DNA of 41,298 nucleotides, taken from assembly GCF_001949145.1 (NCBI RefSeq), contig NW_019091362.1, positions 3,220,614 through 3,261,911 on the forward strand. The letters are read 5' to 3'. This document shows positions 1 to 41,298 of this stretch, piece by piece; positions within the stretch are counted from its first letter, which is position 1, and the number at the start of each line of letters is the position of its first letter. Made by a program: the position numbers and the translations under genes. Under the pieces are notes generated by a model. The model was not told where the DNA came from and did no database searches. It was given only the letters and a program-made list of their open reading frames with translations. Source of the DNA: Acanthaster planci. Lineage: Eukaryota > Echinodermata > Asteroidea > Valvatida > Acanthasteridae.

Positions 1-790
1 TCCTGTGAGGGATTGTTGGTGCAGTGCGCAACACAACACAGCTGAGCTTCTTTGAGGTGTTTACCAAGTGACCCAAAGAGTGACTTCAGCATAGCAGGGT
101 TAAAGTTTAGAAGTAAAAGACTCCTGCAAAGTGCTTTCAACTGAAGTGATCTCAAATTCTTAGGTTGCACGGTATGGTTGGGCCTGACATTCTTACAATG
201 CTGTTTAAATATTTGGTAAATCTTGGAAATGTCAAATCAAACGTAACAATGTTGAAGGCCTATAAAAATGAACAAAATGAAAACCTACTGTATTGTTTCC
301 ACCTCGGAACTTCCAAAACCCATTGGTCAGAAATCCTTGCATAAGTAAAATTAAACTTACACAAAATGTTATACGTGCATTCCATGTATTTTCCTCTACA
401 AATTTAATACAGCATTGTTCTGTGTGATTTATGAAGAAAAGTATATTTGGCCCTGCTTTGTTCGCAACATCATTTTACTGATTGCAAATACGGAAAGTAA
501 CGTATGAGGATGATATTTGGAATATCTTAGCCCTGAGTAGGTACAACATACCAAAAACTTGGAACTGTCCCGAGCCGTGTTTTTATTGTTTGTAAGTGCT
601 TGAACAGTTTTGGATGGCGTGTTTAGCTACAATGACTTTTGTTGATGGCGTGTAGATCTAAATTTTTCTGATGCGGTTTATCCTAAAGTGAACATTCCAT
701 GTTCGCTTGCCCAATTGGACTGCCGAACTAGATTCTGTCACCGTCGCATGTTCATTATTGACCCTTGGTGAATATTTTCTGACCATGTAG

Positions 791-34850
<34,060 letters not shown>

Positions 34851-37490
34851 AACAGAATCGGTCTGAGTTGGTTTGTATGTTAATTGTTTTCCTCGAAACC
34901 CCCCCCCATTTACGTAACAGTTCTGCCAATGCCATGAAGATCTTTTATCAAAGCAAGAGAGTCTTGCTCAGCATTTTTAGTTATTAATCCGAATTAAGAC
35001 AGCAACAAAAAGAATTCCGAGGTACTGATTACATTCTGCAGTTTTGCACAGCTCAAAATAGTTATCTTTCTCCACTTATTTTTATGGCATTTCCAGATCC
35101 ATTATCTTCTTTTTGTGGCTGATGAAAATTTCAAGAAGCAGCATGGAACATGTATTCAAGCAATCTTTTATTGCGCGATGTGTGACTGTCCATTGATATA
35201 TGCTCCGTGTGGTATGCATTGGTCTCATTCATATACATGTACGTCTCGTTTTTTTCTTTTGTGGAAGTCTGGTCTTGTGAAGTCGTGTCTATGATGATGA
35301 ACGCAGTGGGTGCTATAGAACACAGACAGGGTCTCTTTCCAAACATCGTATCAAAAAAGAATTATTTTTGTTTGCGTGGGATAACTTATATTTGTACTTT
35401 TTATAAACTGTTAGAAAAGACTGTTCAAGATGGCGAACTATTTAGTTAAGCTGTTTTCCATTTTTGTGTTTTCGTATGCCGAAAAATGCAATGTAATTTA
35501 AAGACAAGAGTAACTGTTTTGATTGATGCACCACATTTAAAGCAGCACGTCAGTTTTTAGTCAGAACATCTCACTGACCCCATAGAAGTAAGTTTTAGCA
35601 TAAGACGTAGTTCATTTAGAACGGGAAAAAATTTCAGTACGACTTCATTTACAAATGGAAAAAAATTCTATTTTTGAAAGTTGTAAGCTAATGAAAACGA
35701 TGTTGGCCGATATGAATAATGACTGCCCGAGGAAGTGTCTGTCTGTCATGTAATTTATACACCCATCATCAGTTGACTTTCATTCTGACTGTATGTAGAT
35801 GTAATGGTGTCTTAATTGACTTGAGTCCCGTGGAAGCGTTTTTGTCTGACAGAATACAGTGGAAGTGTTCAGAACACTCTGACTTGTCAGGTGGATCTGA
35901 CAAGGTGTTCAGTTGTGTGCTATTCATGCCAGTAGCTCATACCGATCTTGTAACACCAAAGCACTTGATTAATAAGTGTCGAAGTGCTGTGTAAATATTA
36001 ATTCGGAAAAATGTCTGTGCAACAGTCAGGGTAAAGAGAAACCCGAGGATCAGGAAGCATTTCTGAAATGCCTCGTTATTCAGAATTATCCCAAGGTCCA
36101 AGACAAATACTTAAAACGCCAGCATAAAGATGTCAAGAGTCATTTGCCATACGATGTTGCTTCCCCTAGAAAAAGTTCTCAAAGTTTCGGAAATCCATTT
36201 GAAAGTACTTAAATTTCAAAGACAATGTGAGAAACAAGTACTTTCCACTTGTACAAATTTAATCATAGTGTACAAATTTATGATAGTGTTATCATAATTT
36301 TACTTGAAAAGTGTACGTCTTGCTCGCATGTTGATGTTCTTGAAAGAATGTGTACAAGTCTCGGAAGTCTTGATGCAGTTTGGTGTAAGATTTTGAGTAG
36401 TTGGGCCACATCAGCATTTGGTGAAAGAAAGAAATACACAAAACTTGTCAACGGTGCAAGGGTATTGGATAGGGGAGAGATTTGTTTATATAACGATAAG
36501 GTTTATGGGGTTTGGAGGGTGACTAAAACATTAGGTTTTTGTATGACAGAGAACACTGAATTTATGTAACTAACAGTACTTCATAATGTACAATGTATAG
36601 TACATGTACAGTGATGCCCGTACCTACTGCACAGAATATGTACATGTACAGGTGCAGATGGGACGTAAACCATTATACGTACATGAAGTCTTGATCACTG
36701 AAAAATGCCTGAGCTTATGGTTTGGCGACTGTTTAAAAAAATATAATTATCTTATGATTTTTCTGTCTAAATAATTGTCATAATTAATGAGTGTAGCATA
36801 CCGGTGTTTTGCAATTATCTTAGAGGAGCAATAGAAATCATTTTGTGAAAGTATTTCAATTTGCCATGTGATAGGCCTGTGCCTATGTCTACATTAAGGG
36901 TGCTTGTAAGGTCTACTTCATTCACACTGTGTCACATTTTTACTTCATTTCTTGGTGGGAAGAATCCGTTTGATCAGTCAGGCAGTCCCAGCACGTGCAG
37001 ACCATATGCACATACACTGATTAAGGCAGTCGAGGCTGCCCACAGTGCTTTGCAAAGCTTGCGCGTCCTTCTTAGTGCCCCCCCCACAGGACGACGACGG
37101 CTTCAAGCAAAGCTAGTAAAAAGGCATCTGCATTGTAAGTAAAATGTACTTTGATCAGTTTGCAAGGGAAGAATGTGTTGTATCTTTTATTGGAATTCAT
37201 CAGTGGCCATTAATCTGTTACTTCATAATATGTACAAACTTATCTGTATAGTCTTTTTTTGGTGATGGCACGTACAAATATATCTCTTCAGGCTGTCTTT
37301 GCAAGGCATAGACCTGCGTAAAGCCCTAACTTTTTGGTGACTGTTTTTCCTGAAATGTTATGTTCCCTTTCATTGTATGTACTGTGTGGCAGGGTACAAA
37401 TTGAATACTACAAAAAGTGGCTTTCTTTTATTTTCATACTTTAAAAGGTTTTTTTTTTTTTTCCGAAATAAACATGCTGAAAGAAACATG
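34851..37490 (+). other. LRP1: Probable LRP1 3'UTR
   Basis: AT-rich sequence from the LRP1 stop to just past AATAAA at 37467-37472. No earlier AATAAA was noticed. Only small random ORFs are present. Poly(C) runs occur at 34900 and 37078 and a poly(T) run directly before the signal. Confidence 0.55.
37467..37472 (+). terminator. LRP1: Poly(A) signal AATAAA of LRP1
   Basis: AATAAA follows a T run (from about 37449) and is followed by GT-rich sequence (ggttgtttgtttgttgtttg) typical of a cleavage-factor downstream element. Confidence 0.6.
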
Positions 37491-38203
37491 GTTGTTTGTT
37501 TGTTGTTTGACTTGCTTCTGTGCTAATGCACCGTGCTGTTGACAAGTCTGAGCAAACACTTCATAAATCAGAGTTTTATGTCGAAACTTTGTAAGAATTT
37601 GGGGGAAAAACTTCTTTTCACAAATTCCTTTACAAATTCACAGACATGGCCGCTAGTAGAATGAGTTTAAAAACGGCAAAGCAATACACTCACAGGGCCC
37701 TTTTGTGCAGCTCTTAAAGAAAATATGTTACCGAATCAAAGAGTCAAAATTTGACATAGTGAGAAGAGGTTTACCTTGAAATTCTATCAAAACTGCCCAC
37801 AAAAAAATTACTTTTGCTCCAAACTACCCAGTGGCGGCCGAGGAAGGGAAACGGTATTCTGTCCCATATATACTTACTCTTGTGTTCCAAGTAAAACCCC
37901 ACAGAAATACCCCACTTCATTTTCATCAATGGCTGAATAATCAAACATATCTGGGAGCAACCTATAACATACTCGTGCTCAAAATTCCCTTTTTTGATGC
38001 AAAGAGAATCCACAGACCATGCAATGAGCCTGTTATTGGTCTACTAAAAACTGGGGGGGGAGGCCTCCCAAACTTCTTCCTCTGTCACTGGCTTTGCTTT
38101 TCGGGTATAATGTCTTGACCTTCATTCCCCAAACTTGAAACCTATGGCTTCATTTCCCGTCAGAAAATCCAACCCATGTAAAATACGGTCAAAGTTTGGA
38201 GTA
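37491..38203. other. Short intergenic spacer between convergent genes
   Basis: About 0.7 kb between the inferred 3' ends of LRP1 (+) and the - strand gene. I see no gene, repeat or RNA in it. Confidence 0.4.
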
Positions 38204-38209
38204 TTTATT
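38204..38209 (-). terminator. UTP20: Poly(A) signal of the UTP20-like gene
   Basis: tttatt on the + strand is AATAAA on the - strand, about 370 bases after the TAG at 38579-38581. It gives a short 3'UTR that contains the ggatggagtct repeats. Confidence 0.45.
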
Positions 38210-38312
38210 ACCTGGTTCCAAAGTTAACACTTGGCAGTGAAGGGAGGGATAAAGATTCTGCTAGAGACAAATCATACTGTGGGTTATGTGGACCAGGCAT
38301 GGTGTTCTAGAC

Positions 38313-38580
38313 AGGATGGAGTCTAAGCATCCTCGAGTTACTGTCCAGAAATGGTGGTCAACATATACTGAAGCAAATACTGTGATTAGAAGCCAGCCAA
38401 ATTACCTGCTGTGGGATGGAGTCTGAGCTCTCTGTAGGTTATATACACCATGTAAGAGTCCAAAACCTGTTGCAAGCCAGAGCATCTGCCAAAGGATGGA
38501 GTTTAGGTACCCTTGACTCACTTTGCTGTTGAGGAAACGTACTGTAATCCAGGAAGACTGCCTGCTGTGGGATGGAGTCT
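38313..38580. repeat. Degenerate tandem array, ggatggagtyt units
   Basis: ggatggagtct or ggatggagttt starts at 38313, 38413, 38493 and 38570 (spacing 100, 80, 77), each followed by similar sequence such as aagcatcctcgagtta, gagctctctgtaggtta and aggtacccttgactca. The words ctgctgtgggatggagtct and agccag recur. The last unit reaches the stop codon of the - strand gene. Confidence 0.6.
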
Positions 38581-39347
38581 ACATTCCCCCTGCAATTTTT
38601 GCCTTCTTCGCCATCTGGTAGGTTGGTCTCAGCTGCTGGATTCTTCGTTTCTTGGCCACTTTCTTGTTTTGCTGTTTCTTCTCTTTTCGTCGGGCTGCCT
38701 GGACAGGATCTGCAACCGCCTTCAGAGGTGAAATGGAAAAACCAAAAGTAATCCGTGACTGTGAAACAATCAATGTTACCAAGTTTAATTTCTTCCTCCA
38801 TGGCAAGAGCCATGAACTTGGGAAAATAAATTTTCAAGTTTCCACTGAAAAACAAGGCGGGCAGGAATTCTTGGGGTGAAAACAAATTAAAAATTGTTGA
38901 GTACAGGAGGAAGCTTGGGTCTTCATTTTTCAGACAGTCTACTCAATACAATCAAGTAGTGACCAATCAATACAATAAATATAGAATATCCAGTTTGATA
39001 CTGACTTTGTCATGCATGGGCACACTCTACCACTTACAAGTCTTCACTGGCTTACATTCAACTTTGTACCTCTTCAATTCCAACAGCTCAATTACAACGT
39101 AATGTGGGTATGGAAAGTTCACAGACTAACTGTCGCCCATGCCGTCCCTGCCTCACCACACAATCCACGAAGGCCAAACCCAGTGTCCTGTCCTGCCTTA
39201 CCTGTAGCGCCCTCTTGTGTTTGCGTTGGATTCTGGTCTGTGCGATGACTCGCTGGACGTTTGTATAAGCATGGGAGAAAGTCTCCAGTCCCACTAGGCC
39301 CTTGATGAGGTCCAGAGCCTCCTGGCAGAGCAGACGGAGATCGTTGT
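38579..39347 (-). CDS. UTP20: UTP20-like gene, last two coding exons (5' incomplete)
   Basis: On the - strand, exon 39347-39202 (acceptor C-rich then cag, phase 1; donor gtaagg, phase 0) joins exon 38719-38579. The joined C-terminus reads LRLLCQEALDLIKGLVGLET, FSHAYTNVQRVIAQTRIQRK and then a Lys/Arg-rich helix with AVADPVQAARRKEKKQQNKK and QQLRPTYQMAKKAK, ending GGM before TAG at 38581. The order (one helical repeat, FSxAY, basic coiled segment, A-V-A-x-P and a final RPxY-K motif) is what I recall of the UTP20 C-terminus. UTP20 is a HEAT-repeat scaffold of the nucleolar small-subunit processome needed for 18S rRNA maturation. The basic tail fits nucleolar targeting. The identification is from memory of the family, without a search. 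Earlier exons are not visible in 39348-41298. Confidence 0.68.
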
Positions 39348-39688
39348 CTGGGGGGGGGGGAGAATTGAGACGGGCAGGTCAATATCAAGCAAACTACCAC
39401 AAGGGGATGCTTCAACTGGTTCAGTCAACGAGTTCTGGACGCTGTGTAATTGTAAAGATATTCATTACGAGTAATCTGGCAAGTTGCAATTCCTCACTTG
39501 CTCGCGTTGAGCACATGTCAATAGGGGAATTCACATTGTCGGCCGACCTGTCTCAAGAACGGTCCGTCTGGTTTTCATCAAATTGGTATCAAAATGATCA
39601 TTAGGTATTACAAGAGAAATCCTGCAAGCTCGGCAACGATACCAAAGAAACTGTCGGCTTAAACCCCACCCCAACCCCATTTTTAAGG

Positions 39689-40030
39689 GTTAACCACATG
39701 CTGCCGGGTTCAACTAAAATGGCTGTGCACAAAAACGGGCGTTTTTCAAGATTTTCCGTTTTCAAAATTCTTCAAAAAGTCATTACTGCATTTACTGGAC
39801 ACCACACCACACGAATGACTGTCTGGTGGCTACTCTAAATCTGAAAGGCAACATCTATGGCTGCCTGTGTATTTCAGCCAGGCCTGCTGCCTTGTAAAGA
39901 GAGCCTAGATTGTGCGGTGTTGCGTAGTTTTCGTTTGTTCTCGAAACTGGAGCAGTTCGCTGCTGGCATCTTTTTCAATGGGGCCAGATTATTGTGTTTC
40001 TCAGCACTGCAGCGCCAGAGAGCTTTCATC
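39689..40030 (-). mobile_element. TTAA MITE, partial inverted copy
   Basis: TTAA at 39689-39692, then ccacatgctgccggg. Further on, ttttcaaaattcttcaaaaa, catttactggacacc, tatttcagccaggcctg and tttcaatggggccagatta match the reverse complement of the right part of the copy at 28567. Homology fades near 40030, before the other terminus. Confidence 0.72.
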
Positions 40031-40169
40031 CGTGGTTGTAATCCTTTGTATTAAATGTCACAAACAGTGATATGGTGTTTCAAAAAACATGAAAGTTTCA
40101 TTGATAACTTAATGAATGACGTGCTAAAGAAAATGCAGAAAAGATATAGGAATGGAGTGCTGGACATTG

Positions 40170-40258
40170 TTAACCACTACCTGCCGGGGACTCCGAAATC
40201 GGAGCCGTATGGTTTATATGCATGGCCGGGGTCTCCGAACTCGGACAAAGGAAATNAT
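40170..40258 (+). mobile_element. TTAA MITE, short left-end fragment
   Basis: TTAA at 40170, then ccactacctgccggggactc and ggccggggtctccgaactcg as in the other copies; homology stops at the ambiguous base 40256. No right end is found. Confidence 0.75.
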
Positions 40259-40462
40259 ACATTGGGTAAGGGCAAAACCTGTTATATATAATTAACATCT
40301 CCCCAACGCAAAAATACATCTTGAAAATGCTCAGTTGAACCATTTCAAAGTTGATGTAGTGGATGGAAAATTGTAATCACAATTTCAGCAAGTTCAGTGA
40401 ATCCTGCGCAGAATTTTTCCTAGCATTTTAAGTTTAGAGAGGTTCTCTTGTTTTGATTACAG

Positions 40463-40579
40463 AGTGCAGCTTAATAACATGTACCGTCTAGACAGCAAGG
40501 AACTCAAAGATGTTATAAGCATAGAAGTATCTAAAGAACAGGCCAGACATGAACAAGAGCATAAATTATACAAAGAAAG
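40463..40579 (+). CDS. Orphan + strand exon candidate, unrecognised protein
   Basis: tttgattacag precedes and gtaaga follows a stop-free 117-base frame (phase 2-2): VQLNNMYRLDSKELKDVISI followed by EVSKEQARHEQEHKLYKE. It looks like a charged helix. I do not recognise the family. It is on the opposite strand to the UTP20-like gene, so it would belong to another gene overlapping or following it. It is flanked by MITE copies, but itself shows no repeat match in the window. Splice signals plus an open charged frame are the only support. Confidence 0.4.
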
Positions 40580-40812
40580 GTAAGATGGTATTTTGAAGTA
40601 TTCCACTGAAATTGAAGTGCTTTGTAGCGAAGTAGATCAGCTTTATAAATATTGAAATCCACTTGACTTTATTTTTCAAATATACGACTTGCATAGCAAT
40701 ATGTTGGATATTTCATTACAAAATGTGCCAATGTATTTCTTATCAAAAACATCAGACTTCATTGGGCCCATTCCTCATTAATGTGTAGACACTTTCATGC
40801 TGTTACTGTATC

Positions 40813-41232
40813 TTAACCACTACCAGCCGGGGACTCCGAAATTGGAGCCGTATGGTTTATATGTGTGGCCGGGGTCTCCGAACTTGGACAAAGGAAACAG
40901 GGCCCTGTAACAAAAGACCGTACTACGAACAAAAGACCAGGGCATTACCGGCATTTTTCACTCTCAAAAGTGGTGATAATCCAGCGTTATTTTGAAACCG
41001 TATACCAGGGTTTGGGGCAATGAAAGCAAGCGAATTACCACCGGGGACAAAGCGTTCCACCACCGCAGCGATGAGCCACACAGCACTGCTGCACGCTAAT
41101 CTGGCCCCTATTGAAAAGAGGTCTGCAGTGCACTGAGCCAGGTTCATGAACAAAAGACAGTTGTATAACTCTGCACAATCTGGGCTCTGTTTACAAGGCT
41201 GCAGGCCTGGCTGAAATACTCAGGCGTCAATG
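40813..41232 (+). mobile_element. TTAA MITE, copy with left end, right end lost or diverged
   Basis: TTAA at 40813, ccactaccagccggggactc, then a long match to 28590-28980 (ggacaaaggaaacagggcc, gcattaccggcatttttcac, aggctgcaggcctggctgaa). Matching ends about 41232 at caggcgtcaat; unrelated sequence follows to the window end. Confidence 0.8.
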
Positions 41233-41298
41233 AAGGTCACCTGTCGACTTAGAGTAGTGCCAAAAGATTACTTCGTACGGCTATAAACGACCATTAAA

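Overview
The window is animal genomic DNA with spliced genes. It carries the 3' third of an LRP1 ortholog (low-density lipoprotein receptor-related protein 1) on the + strand, followed by the convergent 3' end of a second gene, probably UTP20, on the - strand. Intron sizes, a DIRS-type retrotransposon, TTAA-flanked MITEs, tRNA-derived SINEs and a CR1/L2-like LINE tail, together with clear but diverged similarity to human LRP1, suggest an invertebrate deuterostome (amphioxus, echinoderm or hemichordate kind). The sequence alone does not settle the species.

LRP1 (791-34850): I resolve 32 coding exons whose splice phases all agree. Together with the one base supplied by the preceding exon they give 4710 coding nt, i.e. 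1569 residues plus stop. Module order is that of human LRP1: calcium-binding EGF, YWTD beta-propeller, EGF, eleven LDLa repeats (ligand-binding cluster IV), two EGF modules, a last propeller with a basic furin-type site (RKRR) near its start, a row of EGF modules, a juxtamembrane linker, one transmembrane helix and an endocytic cytoplasmic tail. The 5' two thirds of the gene lie upstream of the window. Exon phase is 1-1 across the whole LDLa cluster, one module per exon.

The 9.75 kb last intron (24942-34694) is unusual. It contains a TCCCA satellite with an assembly gap, a candidate alternative last exon (27102-27182) with its own poly(A) signal, a TTAA-flanked MITE (28567-29149) and a decayed DIRS-like element (about 29881-34179) with inverted terminal repeats and an internal complementary region. 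The regular last exon (34695-34850) encodes NPMY, YGSL and a dileucine. The alternative exon would replace these with a 26-residue tail containing YRRL, RRLS and a terminal S-G-I.

The LRP1 3'UTR appears to run to a poly(A) signal at 37467. The - strand gene ends at 38579 with a poly(A) signal at 38204, so the two genes are tail to tail. Only its last two coding exons (39202-39347, 38579-38719) are visible. The final 1.6 kb holds three more copies or pieces of the TTAA-flanked MITE and one orphan + strand exon candidate (40463-40579). There are two N runs (11147-11485, 25198-25491) and a single N (40256).
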